Shown here: piece after piece, positions 54,500 to 64,000 of the stretch
How the letters are laid out: every line of letters begins with the position of its first letter
How positions within the stretch are numbered: the stretch's first letter is position 1
DNA from: Dactylorhiza incarnata
Taxonomy: Eukaryota > Streptophyta > Magnoliopsida > Asparagales > Orchidaceae
Direction of reading: 5' to 3'
Assembly: GCA_033032865.1 (NCBI GenBank)
Contig: JAWHQI010000028.1
Location: 6,467,001 to 6,531,000 of the forward strand
Length of the DNA: 64,000 nucleotides
The notes under the pieces: model-generated
Told to the model about the DNA's origin: nothing
Databases searched by the model: none
The model's input: the letters and a program-made list of their open reading frames with translations, nothing else
Program-made: the position numbers and the translations under genes

Positions 54500-54840
54500 T
54501 GTAAGAGCATGCTCAAGAGGAAATACACACACTGATTTGTTTGTGTAAAATGTGGCAGTGAGTCTCTTCGAAAACAATAGAATACCCATTTATCATAAGC
54601 TGTCCTACACTTAACAAACTCTGAGAGAGGGAAGGAACAAAATGAACATTATCAATGAATCTAATTTGACCATCTTTTGCTATGACAACCACAGTTCCCA
54701 AGCCTTCTATAACTAATTCCTTTCGGTTTCCAAGCATCACTGAGGACTTCTTAATCTCATCAAGTTTAACAAAAGAAATGTTTGCATGGTGACATATGAT
54801 TTGAACACCCACTGTCTATGAACCCAGTTTCAAGGGGCTT
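54500..54840 (-). pseudogene. Element J protease
   Basis: Minus strand: FIDSGCSNHM (DSG motif) near 54830-54790, then a frame change, then SSVMLGNRKELVIEGLGTVV, NVHFVPSLSQSLLSVGQLMI. Typical copia protease-to-integrase linker. Confidence 0.78.
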
Positions 54841-56044
54841 CCCTTGGAAGTTGGTTCTGGACATGAACAATTTTCAGTGGTGTTCAAGAGTTTAGCTTCT
54901 TCTTTCTTCTTTACCTCTTCTTTATCTTTAAACTAACAATCTTTTCCATGTGAGTAAGCCTTTTACACCTCTTACATTTGCTGTCAGCTGCTGTGTGATT
55001 GTTTCTCTTACACAGTGCACATGCAATTAAGTAGTTATTCCTAACTTCAGTGTTTCTTACATCACCTTGTCTCCCTCTCCTTCCACCTCTCATTGAGGCT
55101 TTTGGATTCCTAGGGTGAGCTTTCTCTAATGGAGAAAGTTGTCTTTAGTTGAAAAGGTTGTTCTAAATCATTGTTGGATCTCTTCAATCTTACTTCATGA
55201 TCTTGGAGTGATCCCATGAGCTTAGTAATTGAGAGATTTTGTAGATTTTTCATCTCCTCAATTGTGGTTACAATGGGATCAAATTTTGGAGGAAGGCAAC
55301 GCAATATTTTGGGTGCAATTTTCTAAGTTTTAAGCATATCACCAAGACTTTTGATTTGATTTAGGCTTCGTTTAGTGCAGATTATTTGCTCCGGTGAGTT
55401 TGGTCAAAAACACAATTATCATAAAATGTATGTTTGGTATGACAAAAGACAGGACCGCTACCAAAAAAATAAACTAGTTTTGAGCATAAAATGCATGAAA
55501 TGTTTTAGGTGAGGTCGAGCATTCACGAACGATGGTTCATGATCACCACATTCACGACCGCCACCACCGCGCCAAACAAAGCCTTACTATCCCCATAATT
55601 CTAGAAACAAAATCCTTGATGGATTATGATTCCTTCATAGCAATATTTTCAAATAGTTTCCATTGATGTTGAACTTAATAGAGATTACCTTTTTCGAACC
55701 TTGAAATTCATTGAAAAGGATGTTTCATGCCTCCTTTGGAGTGGCAGCTCCCATTATCCTTGGTTAGATATCCTTGTTCACTCCTTGATGTAGGATGAGA
55801 AGAGCCTTTGCTTCTAGCTTAGCTTCTTCTGCAGCTGTTTTGAGGATGTTGGCTTCAACTGGTTCTTTGCCTTTGGATGTAGAAGGAAACTCCTTTGATT
55901 TTCCATTTTCACCATATCCCAGAGCCCTTGGGATTGAAAAAAGAAGCGCATGTGGAAGGACCAGAAGTCATAGTGTTCTCCACCGAAAATGGGAACACCA
56001 GATTGGGTGAATTGGAACATATGGAATGAATTTGTGGCAGCCAT
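54841..56044 (-). pseudogene. Element J gag, interrupted by a MITE
   Basis: ATG at 56044 begins MAATNSFHMFQFTQSGVPIF, then GGEHYDFWSFHMRFFFQSQG (N-terminal copia Gag domain). After frame breaks: FVSRIMGIVNQIKSLGDML (across the MITE site), RCLPPKFDPIVTTIEEMKNL, then a basic R/G segment and a decayed knuckle region (CALCKRNNHTAADSKCKRCK). Stops are scattered throughout. Confidence 0.78.
55364..55583. mobile_element. Tourist-like (PIF/Harbinger) MITE
   Basis: 220 bp with imperfect terminal inverted repeats: GGCTTCGTTTAGTGC on the left and, inverted, GGCTTTGTTTGGCGC on the right. The 3-bp target duplication TTA lies at 55361-55363 and 55584-55586. Removing it rejoins the gag reading of element J. 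No coding capacity. TIR and TTA fit the Tourist group. Confidence 0.82.
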
Positions 56045-56137
56045 ATAATGATTAAGAAAGGAATGGAATGTCAATATGAAATTTAATTCAAATGATCGAT
56101 CATCCTTTCTATGATGGTTCCTTTCAAAACAATAACT

Positions 56138-56149
56138 GCTCTGATACCA
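56138..56149 (-). other. Primer binding site of element J
   Basis: Minus-strand TGGTATCAGAGC next to the LTR end ...TTTACAACA. Confidence 0.85.
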
Positions 56150-56150
56150 A

Positions 56151-56456
56151 TGTTGTAAAAAATGAAAGAAACAAAATGGAAACCATGGAAGCAAGAAGGG
56201 AAGAAATCTCAGTATTGTTATCAATTCATTTTTTGAAATAATACATTTCTTAACATGCGATCTCTTTTTATAGGGAAAACAGACAGCAAACACAGATAAT
56301 AAATAAATGTTGCTTCATCTTTAGTATCAGGTGTGCTTCATCTCCATCTTCAGGTAAGGATTGTCTTCAATGTGGCTTTTTGACTCCTGTTCAGCTTCAA
56401 TACAACTTCTCGTCTCCTATTTTCCTTCAATGTAGTCAACATTAACTCTTTCAACA
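56151..56456 (-). repeat. Element J 5' LTR (306 bp)
   Basis: Minus-strand TGTTGAAAGAGTTAATG (56456) to TTTTTTACAACA (56151). A TATA-like TATAAAAAG lies at about 56265-56273. The partner LTR is outside the window. Confidence 0.8.
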
Positions 56457-57105
56457 CTAGCTGTGAGTACTTGGGATTGATAGTTGACGAGTACTATATA
56501 TATCCTGCGAGTACCGGGGTGAGGAGAAAAGGGTGTTGCGTCCGAAGAAACTATATTTCACACAACGCGAACCTTAGCTCCACATGATATTATTGATTGA
56601 TTACTGGTTACAAAAATGTTACATGTGCAAAAAGTACTCCTCTAAGGTACCCGCAAGTTCTGTTCTTGGGCGCGCGAGTACTAGGGGAGGTCTTGATTCA
56701 TTTTACGATGACTTTAAAGCTATTGTTTACGGTATATTTATAGGCTCAGGGGGCTCTGCCTGCGGGCAACCTCCAAAAATATGGGTTGCCCGCTTACAAA
56801 GTGCGGTAAAAATATGAAGTACAAAGAGCGGATTGGTTTGTGAAACCTCCATGATGGTCGACGAGTATTATGTGATAGTTGGCGAGTACTCCTCTAGAGG
56901 TATGCTAGTACACCATTGCTGAGATGGCTAATTGGCGAGATCTTCAGCTTTGTGTAGGAAGCAAGCCATCATCCTGGTCGTCGACAATGAGTATGATGGA
57001 ATTTGGGTAGACATAATCCCGCCAATTTTTCAAATCTTAGGCAAAAGATTTCAAAAAAATAGTGTGCGTGTGTGAGACATTTTCCGCGATAAATGCTCCC
57101 TACGC

Positions 57106-57106
<1 letters not shown>
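56457..57106. other. Unidentified sequence with GCGAGTACT-type motif
   Basis: No gene supported. The motif CGAGTACT, or its variants GCGAGTACC and AGTACTC, occurs repeatedly (about 56492, 56511, 56631, 56690, 56861, 56884). Repeated short motifs of this kind mark U3 in the other LTRs here, so this may be a fragment of an LTR of another family into which J inserted. No boundary is visible. Confidence 0.4.

Positions 57107-57146
<40 letters not shown>
57107..57146. repeat. (TA)20 microsatellite
   Basis: Forty bases of perfect TA repeat. Confidence 0.95.
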
Positions 57147-57150
<4 letters not shown>

Positions 57151-58880
57151 AGTTTTCTGAACAAAATCATCATTTGACGACGACCCGATTTTCACCTTGG
57201 CCCAACTCTACTCCCTCAATCTGGCGAAGAAAGAGAAGAAATCGCTCGTGTCCCTGATAGTAAGAGAGTCACGAGAAGCTAGTACTCCCAAGACCATGAC
57301 TTCGACTACTCACCTGATCAACATAACGAGGTCTATCATCTTTGGCTGAGCACCCCTTTCATTTGAAAGATCGCGACATAACTCGCGACTCCTTCAAACA
57401 TTTCAGATAACACATTTTTAAACCTCTTTATTGATGTTATTCGTTCGCAGGGAGAGTTCACTGACCTCTTCAATGACGTAAGTGGAGAGGCGGAAACGAC
57501 TCCCGGGCATGAAGAAACAATAAAACTTGCAGGCTTGGAGGAAAATCTTAAGAGAACAATCTCATTGGATGTCCTTATTGGAATGGAGGTCGCCCATCGA
57601 GAGAGGAAGAAAGCGCATGGCGCGAAGTCTCCACTGAAGTACGTCGAGGAGCTCGACAAGAGGGGTGGCGATACCCCCAAATATTTAATGGAGTAGGCGA
57701 GACAGATGCGGATGCTGTGAGAAATGCGGAGAAGAAGAAGGACGATGATGATGGGCTACAAGTGTGAATTGACGAAGCCGTGGAGGCGATAATGAGAAAG
57801 GCAGATAAGAGGAAGAAAGATGAAGAAGATGGCGAGAGGGAAAAAAAGGTGGTCGAGGAGAAGAAAACTATGAAAGTTGAGAAAGAGAAGGAGAAGAAGG
57901 CATAGAAGGCACGAGAAGAGGAGAAGAAGGCATAGGAAGAGGAGAAGAAGGTGCAGAAGGCGCAGGAAGAGGAAATTAGAACTGCTGAGGAGGAGGTAGT
58001 GAAAAAGGCTGCCAAGGAGGTAGCACCTACAAGAAGGGTGGTACCTAGAGGAAAACCCTCAGAGGTCGTGGTACAATCCATGTGAAAGAGAGAAAAGTCT
58101 GATCTCACCGTCGCCATGGACGCTGCCACCATGGTCATGCAAGCGCATGTGGAGAAGTCCATAGATGCCAGGAGCAAATCCCTCCTCATTGAGGAAGAAC
58201 TCTTGGCGAAGGAGAAGCAGGTGGAGGCATGCAAGGGGAGTGAGTTCGAGAGCAAATTTGACATGATATCGCTCTCCTAGGCTCAGAGTAGGCAAAAAAC
58301 TCTGGCCCATAATCCCAAGTCCCCGACGAAGAGGAGCTGCGCCTTCGTGGAGGAAGGTGAGATCGTGGTTGCAGAAGAGTTGAAGTGACATCGCTTTGAA
58401 AAGGAGACAACTGAGAAGAAATGACTTGCATCCACTAATCCTTTTAAGTGGAGGTCGACTCCTCCCATGGAGCTGTCAAGATCTGGGAAGGACATTCCCC
58501 TGGAGAATTCTTGCCATTCGATGAGTACTTCTGGTAAGCACACTTTGTTCTGACTACTAATAGGTTTTGTGAATACTTCTGCGGTTACTCAATCTAATAT
58601 CTTTTTGTCATGCAGTTGCGAGACCTTCCTTGCAGAGCACTCCTCAAGGTGTCAGTACATAGGAGTTGTTCCAGAGAGTTTTCATCGATAACTTTCAGTT
58701 GTGGAGGAGGATTCAAAACTTGGAGAGGGAGCAAGGGATGCGGGATGAAGATATCTCACACCTATGAAATAGATACAAGTATTTGATGGAGAAGCAATCT
58801 CAACCTCCCTTCCTGCAGCTTTAGTTGCTCCCAGTGCGACATCGAGTACTGTCGGAAAGGGATGCTGTAAGTATCTATGA
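57147..58880 (+). pseudogene. Degenerate lysine/glutamate-rich coiled-coil ORF, unidentified
   Basis: Plus-strand reading with frame changes and stops: LEENLKRTISLDVLIGMEVA, YVEELDKRGGDTPKYLME near 57530-57690, then a long K/E-rich repeat (segments VEKEKEKKA, KAREEEKKA, EEEIRTAEEEVVKKAAKEVA) near 57860-58020, then IEEELLAKEKQVEACKGSEF. It resembles coiled-coil proteins of plant gypsy-type transposons in composition only. I do not recognise the family. Serine-rich ORFs on the opposite strand are its shadow. Confidence 0.4.
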
Positions 58881-59007
58881 CTTGATCGCTCAATTTCACC
58901 ACTACAGAGTTCAACAAGATCTCGTGATCTCTTAGTTTACTGATGCAATGGAAAATTTCATCTGGGGTCCTTACTAGATTTGTACTTTTCTTTTTCAATG
59001 TAGGATT

Positions 59008-59270
59008 GAGTGCTCAAAGTTCATGCAACACTTTATTATTGAATAAAATTGTTGTATTCGCAGACATGAGTATTTTTCATTGGTCCCCCTCATTGTTGTA
59101 TTCGAGTGCTCAAAGTTCATGCAACACTTCATTGTTGTATTTGTAGGCAACTCTTCATTATTGAATAAAATTGTTGTATTCGTAGGCGTGAATAAAATTG
59201 AGTGCTCAAAGTTCATGCAACACTTCATTATTGAATATCTTTTTGAATAAAATTGTTCATGTAACACTTT
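59008..59270. repeat. 96-bp tandem repeat, 2.7 copies
   Basis: The unit starting GAGTGCTCAAAGTTCATGCA begins at 59008, 59104 and 59200, exactly 96 bp apart. Internally each unit has shuffled sub-repeats of TTATTGAATAAAATTGTTG. Non-coding. Confidence 0.85.
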
Positions 59271-59517
59271 GTTCTGACTGCTAAATAGTCTGTTTCAGGG
59301 AACTCCTCGATTGTTCCTGACTTCTTCACCCCTTTAGGTCAATGACCACTCTTTGTAGGTACGAGGGCTCACTATTGGTATGGGGCCCACCTCTATGAAT
59401 ATGAGTTGTATACAATCCCCGCTCTTTGCGGGCTTGCCTAGAGCTCGAAAAGAATCGTCCAACCTTTATTCAGCGAGCTTGATTATGCCAAGCTGGGAGG
59501 GTTGGCGCTCCCCTTTC

Positions 59518-60159
59518 TATAAATAGGGGTGAAACTTATGGAATTCACTCCTTGGATTATGGCTATTGAGAAGAAAGAGACCTCTCCCGCCTCGACGATG
59601 GCTGCTCCGTCTGCCGAGGTGAAGAGAGAGCCTTCTCATAAGGCTTTCCAGAATCCCTCCACTAAGATCTCGCTGGTGAGCAATCTCCTGTACAGGTTTG
59701 GGAACATCCCCTCTCATGACTTCCTCAGGCGCGAGAGACTATGGAGCACTGAAGAGGAAGTGGGCCGAGGTTCATGCTTCCCAATGTTTAGCACTCGGTG
59801 TTGCTGAGATCCTTAGGAAAGGGGATGAACCCCCCACATAGAAGACTGCCTCCTCCACTACCACCGATTCACTCCTGGACCCACGGTCAGAGTGGATTGA
59901 TGAAGTATATTCGAACTCTCTCCTTTTCCACCAAGGCTTCCTTTAATGTCGAGCCTAACCACATTTTTGGCAGCTCTCTCAGGCAGCCTTCGGGTCCATC
60001 ATGGACCCTTTAGGCGATTACGATATTCCTACTCCTTCAAGAGGAGGAAATGGCGGGCCATTCCTGACGAGGTGAGGACCGACCACGCCTCCATGCCTGG
60101 TGAGTAAAATCCTTCATCTTTCACAGTGTCATCGCGCCCTTGTCTTACCGAGTCATTTG
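59518..60159 (+). other. TATA-like site followed by a decayed ORF, unidentified
   Basis: TATAAATAGGGG at 59518-59529 looks like a good TATA box. From 59529 a 92-codon open stretch reads WIMAIEKKETSPASTMAAPS, SLVSNLLYRFGNIPSHDFLR, and then stops at 59805. Beyond it, pieces in changing frames continue to about 60110 without a recognisable domain. It could be the first exon of a dead transposon gene. No relation to the SIRE proteins is seen. The stretch 59271-59517 holds nothing I recognise. Confidence 0.35.
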
Positions 60160-61599
60160 TGTTGGATCTGCAGGCGCCCTTAGAGGGGGGTGAATAAGGG
60201 TTTTAAAACTTTTCAAAGCTTGAGTGAAATTATACAAATAAGTTGAATATATTTTATGGAAATATTTTAGTTAAGACAATGATGTGAGCTTTTTTAATAA
60301 ACCGTGTTGCACGAAGCAAGAGAGATGGAAACTATGTTGCTACCGCCATCGGTATAAGTTATCGCTCGACGTTAGTGATAGAAAACTCCCTTTTCGTTTA
60401 GATTTCAAAGATCAGAGATACCAACTCAATACTAGAGAAAAATATAGTATTATTTCTTTAAACAAGATTACAAAAACTTAATCCCAATGACGTTTAGAGT
60501 TGAGGCGAATGTAAAAACCTTTTTGGTTTTCTATACAGACCCTTCTCCCAAGGACCGATTGGCTCTAACCTATCTATCCCCGGATGAGGCCTCGAGCCTC
60601 CCCTAGATCTAACCCTAGACCTAGTCATCATACCCATGCGGTGAATTCTCCCTAGTCCTCGCAAGGCCCTAATCGCCAACCACGTGCAAATTTATCTACC
60701 GACAAAAGATAAGAGTTACAATCAATACTAAAAACTAAAACATCAAAAAATCTCTCAAAGATTGAACTTGAAGATGATGTAGGCATGATCGACCCGTCAT
60801 CAAGTTCTTAGAATTCTCGAGCATTGGTGTAGTTCTCTTGGCTGCAAGGAGGAGGCTCTCACGAAAGTTCAAGAGTTGTAGCTTTTGATTCTTCATATAT
60901 CAGCCCCGCTAAAAGGAGGAGGACCACTCTTTAAATAGACTCAGATCTTAGCGCCAGCGGTAGTGCTATCGCCGGGCGGTAGCCTCTTTAGGTAAAAGGC
61001 TGACATACATATTGAGTCATCTTAGGCAACATTTTTGCTCCAAAATTGGCATCCCCTCCTACCGCGCCGCGGTAATACTAACGCGCCGCGTTAGCAATAT
61101 ATCTTTCCTAGCCGTCAGATCTCCTTCCTCTTTTATTTCTCAATCAGTAGCGTGATGGTGGGACTTCCATAAGTTACCGCCGGGTGTTAGTTTTAACGCA
61201 CCATGATAATACTTGCTATTTTTGAGACTCATCGGCATTCCTTTCTCAATGATATTTCCATCTCGACACTATTTCCAAATATGTTGATGCTATCGCCAGC
61301 GACATCATTAACACGCAGTGGTAGAACTTGTTATATATGAGTCACATCAATATTCAATTCTCGACGATATAGCCATCTCGACGATATTTCCAATTAATCC
61401 GCAGTTACAACCAATGGTAGTGTTATCGCACCGCGTTAGCAGCGGAGCATCTTAGTGATAGAAAATCATCATCTTTCTTTTTCGTACTCATGGGGGCTTG
61501 AGAGATGAACTTCCTGCACACTATAAAAACATGACATGTATGATCAAATACAATGAGATTTATTATTTTCAAACCAAGAGATGTGGAAAGCATGTTCCA
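60160..61599 (-). repeat. Element K LTR (minus orientation)
   Basis: Left end TGTTGGATCTGCAGG with the SIRE-like U5 feature CACCCCCCTCTAAGGGCGCC on the minus strand. Right end near 61599 (GCATGTTCCA), followed by minus-strand AAAAGGGGGAG, a polypurine tract, so this is the 3' LTR. U3 (60950-61460) has GC-rich palindromes such as TACCGCGCCGCGGTA (61070) and AACGCGCCGCGTTAG. A weak TATA (TATTTAAA, minus) is near 60930. The exact left boundary is uncertain. Confidence 0.6.
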
Positions 61600-62052
61600 A
61601 AAAACTCCCCCTTTTGATAATAACAATTTCTCTTAGAATGAAATCAATCAAATGTAAGAATTATGTTTATTGAAAAGGATAAGCATATAGAATGCATATG
61701 CTCCCCCTATATAGATGCTCCCTCTATATGAGTTCCCCCCCTTCATCAAAGCATCTTATGTATTTCACTCCCCTTAAGTGTGAATTTCTTTCAAAGTTAT
61801 TCTCCCCTTTTGGTATTATCAAAAGAGGGTGGAGAGCAAAATATATTGTTTAAGGTGCAATATATTTGTAGAGAAGGGAAAGAGCATAACAAATATTTAT
61901 GACTTAGTGGTTCCACAGTGTGAGTGAGTAAAAGAATTTTGAGTTGAAAGAGTGAAGTATCAATAGTTTAGTAAACAAGACCACTTGTTGGGTAAAAAAT
62001 ATTCATGATCAAGCTTTCGAGTAGCAAAAATAGTGGAAAACATGTTGAATGA
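61600..62052 (-). other. Element K interior, 3' end
   Basis: The polypurine tract at 61600-61614 is followed by AT-rich sequence with several CTCCCCCTATAT or CTCCCCTTTTGG tracts, as in 3' UTRs of SIRE-type elements. No coding region is supported. It is cut at 62053 by element L. Confidence 0.5.
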
Positions 62053-62220
62053 TGTTGGGAACACTGCCCACAATGTTCCAGATTTGGAGAAGTCCTCAAG
62101 TCAATGATAAGTACAATTTGTATTTGATATTCATTTAATGTGACATGAGCAGGTTAGAACATCATACATACTAAGTATAATACAAAAAGGATCAAGCAAA
62201 AATATCTAAGGCAAATATCA

Positions 62221-62780
62221 TCGTGTCAGCATGATACGCACGATGATATCACCGAGATTACTCATAGAAGACAACAGAAGGAATAAGTCAATAATCGTCA
62301 TGACAATAAGGATAACATGACGATATCGTTGTGTCAACAAAGTACACACGATGATATCGTTGTGAGAACAAGAAAGAACAACTAAGTTAAGGTATCATTG
62401 TGACAACAAGTATAACACGACGATATCGTTGTAACAACAAGAATCACACAGAGGTATCATTGAGAAGACTCATGAAGGGTCAAGACTTATCGCAGAAAAT
62501 GTAAGGGTATCATTGAGAAGACCACTGTGCTTAAGTTCTTCAGAGTTCTTAAGTAAAGTATCTATCTAAGAAGACATATCATCGTAAAGAAGCTATATCT
62601 TCTTGAAGACTAAGTCAGAGATCGTGGAGACAGTTTGCAGCGGAAGTATTGGTCAGAATGATCTCGATGATATTGGCAAGAATACCTCATGTTGATAAGA
62701 TGGTCTCAATGATATCGGCGAGAAGACCTCATGTTGACAAGATGGTCTCGACGATATCAACGAGAAGACTTCACGTCGTC
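62221..62780. repeat. ACGATATCG palindromic motifs in element L U3
   Basis: Repeated CGATGATATC, CGACGATATCGTTGTG and GATCTCGATGATATTGGC-type units at irregular 30-60 bp spacing, upstream of TATA. Same position as the arrays in A, C, I and G but a different core. Confidence 0.65.
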
Positions 62781-63061
62781 GTGACTGCATATGTAGCTGA
62801 GATAGTTCATATCATCGAGGTATCCTTCTCAGGAGAAGATTTAAGAAGACTTGAAGAAATGTCTAAGTCCCAAATGGATCGCAGAGACAGCAAGTGTTGT
62901 CGTAGAGTTGGTGGCCAAATCGTTAAGACAGACCAAATTTTTAAGAAACACATTGTCTTCATTTAATGCCGCCGTCAAAGGGACCAATCAACGGATGCCT
63001 TTAAGGAATGAGATTCTGACATTACAGAGTGCCCAGAATAGACTGTTAGAGGGTATTGTCA

Positions 63062-63069
63062 TATAAAAA
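63062..63069 (+). promoter_or_regulatory. TATA box of element L LTR
   Basis: TATAAAAA (context GTCATATAAAAAGAC) between the U3 motifs and the leader repeats. Confidence 0.55.
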
Positions 63070-63850
63070 GACAAAGTGTATGCCCTAACACACACAAAGA
63101 ACAGATAGAGAATACAGAACTAAGAATTGGAACATAGAACGGCTGAAAGAAAGAGGAACAATTTTATTGAGAACAACACGCTCTTGCTCTCAGTTCTCCA
63201 AGTTCCAGTCAAGCTCCATCGACTGATAAGTTGTGTTCCAAAAAGAAGGAAGTAGATAGAAGAGAAGCTTTCGTCCATCCATATTATTCTTAAAGCTTTC
63301 TCTTCAAGTCTAGAAGCCATCTTCATTAGGCTTTAGAAGAACTCTCTAAAGTTGTGTGGGGTACTCTATTATTTTGTTGCACAATATAATCTCTGTAGAA
63401 CTCCTTGAGTTTGAGCTGTAGGGCCCTTGTGCCGGAGTTGTAGGGTTCTTGGAACCTGAGGTAGGATCTGCTGTAGATCTGAGTTGTAGGGCCCTTGTGC
63501 CTGAGTTGTAGGGTTCTTGGAACCTGAGGTAGGATCTCTTATAGATCTGAGTTGTAGGGCCTGGAGTGCCTGAGCTGTATGACCTTTGTTCCTGAGTTGT
63601 AGGATCTGTGAAAGAGATATGAGTTTGGAGGAGTTGTCCTTGTCTAACATATATCTAGAAAGGTGAAGGGGAGGAAAGTGGATGTACCCTTAACAGGGGA
63701 ACCACTATAAATCACTGTGTATTCTCTGTGGTGTGCTCTTAGTCTTTATATCTCTAAGCTAGAATAGTCAATAAAAGAAAGAAGACTAAAATATTTGAAA
63801 TACCTATTCACCCCCCTCTAGGTGATTAGACAACATCCTAAACTAATAAT

Positions 63851-63862
63851 TGGTATCAGAGG
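63851..63862 (+). other. Primer binding site of element L
   Basis: TGGTATCAGAGG followed by GAGGTTGTTC, as in element C (18454). Confidence 0.85.
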
Positions 63863-64000
63863 GAGGTTGTTCAAATAAAGCTTAACAACTTGAACAGATC
63901 TGCCCTTGGGTGTGTCAAGTTATCACCATACAAGTTAAGAACCATGATGAAGGAAAGAAGATCTAATGTCAAGAAGTTCAAATATCTAAGTGAAAGCAAC
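63863..64000 (+). other. Element L leader and gag start, cut by the window end
   Basis: Parallels 18466-18560 of element C (TTGTTC.A...AAGGTTAACA, then a short N-terminal reading LNRSALGCVKLSPYK). Only about 140 bases are present, so coding state cannot be judged. Confidence 0.5.

Larger units (their letters stand above)
52480..56456 (-). mobile_element. Element J: old Ty1/copia element, right part
   Basis: Minus-strand order: short LTR (56456-56151), PBS, gag, zinc-knuckle region, protease, integrase, RT, cut at 52480 by element A. The remaining RT/RNase H and left LTR lie left of the window. The short ~306-bp LTR and protein motifs differ from the SIRE group and fit Tork/Ivana-like copia. 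Many frameshifts; a MITE sits in gag. It is the outermost recognisable host of the nest. Confidence 0.85.
62053..63835 (+). repeat. Element L 5' LTR (SIRE type)
   Basis: Starts TGTTGGGAACACTGCCC, like the F LTRs (TGTTGGGAACAGTGCCC). U3 carries GATATCGTTGTG / ACGATATCGT motifs (62221-62780), then TATA at 63062, GAGTTGTAGGGCC leader repeats (63410-63610), U5 block GGGGAACCACTATAAATCAC (63700) and CACCCCCCTCTAGGTGATT. The end is set at ...GACAACA (63835) by analogy with F; the PBS lies 15 bases further, so the end may be a few bases later. Confidence 0.75.

Noticed and set aside
57575..58431. Long serine/phenylalanine-rich ORFs on the minus strand
   Set aside because: Exact complement of the K/E-rich coiled-coil reading on the plus strand; composition is a shadow effect.

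Overview
This window is a block of nested plant LTR retrotransposons with no recognisable host gene. The families point to a flowering plant, probably a eudicot: SIRE/Maximus-type Ty1/copia elements with a third ORF, a Tekay/Del-type Ty3/gypsy chromovirus, an Athila/Tat-type non-autonomous Ty3/gypsy element and a Tourist-like MITE. I cannot name the species.

Layout. An old copia element J (minus strand; its right LTR ends at 56456) was entered by SIRE-type element A (minus; right LTR 51123-52479; its left LTR lies beyond position 1). Four insertions split A: I (839-8301, TSD AGAGG), which holds a solo LTR H (1490-3111, TSD AGTAC); B (11144-15149); C (16995-38138); and E (38773-49743, TSD TCTAT). 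C is split by F (23798-35274, TSD CTAAA), and F is split by G (27239-33776, TSD ACATT). Nesting is five deep (J>A>C>F>G). With the insertions removed, the pieces of A run gag-PR-IN-RT(truncated)-spacer-ORF3 on the minus strand. Right of J lies about 3.7 kb of unidentified decayed sequence with a (TA)20 tract and a 96-bp tandem repeat. A minus-strand LTR (K, 60160-61599) and the 5' end of a plus-strand SIRE-type element (L, from 62053) follow.

Coding capacity. Only E is nearly complete: gag, three CCHC knuckles, PR, RT, RNase H, IN and a chromodomain-like tail. It carries one frame slip, one nonsense codon and an 80-nt GT-AG segment whose removal joins gag to pol in frame. The other elements are decayed or non-autonomous: A lacks the RT core and RNase H, C lacks integrase, I has a PR-to-RNase H deletion, and B, F and G carry no pol.

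Most notable. (1) F has its two LTRs in inverted orientation, both with U5 ends outward, inside one perfect 5-bp TSD. (2) SIRE-type LTRs carry arrays of short (near-)palindromes upstream of the TATA box. The same motifs recur in the spacer between pol and ORF3 of A, C and I; in A that spacer also holds a TATA box about 100 nt before the ORF3 start, which looks like an internal ORF3 promoter. (3) E carries the intron-like gag/pol junction. All boundaries and comparisons were read by eye.
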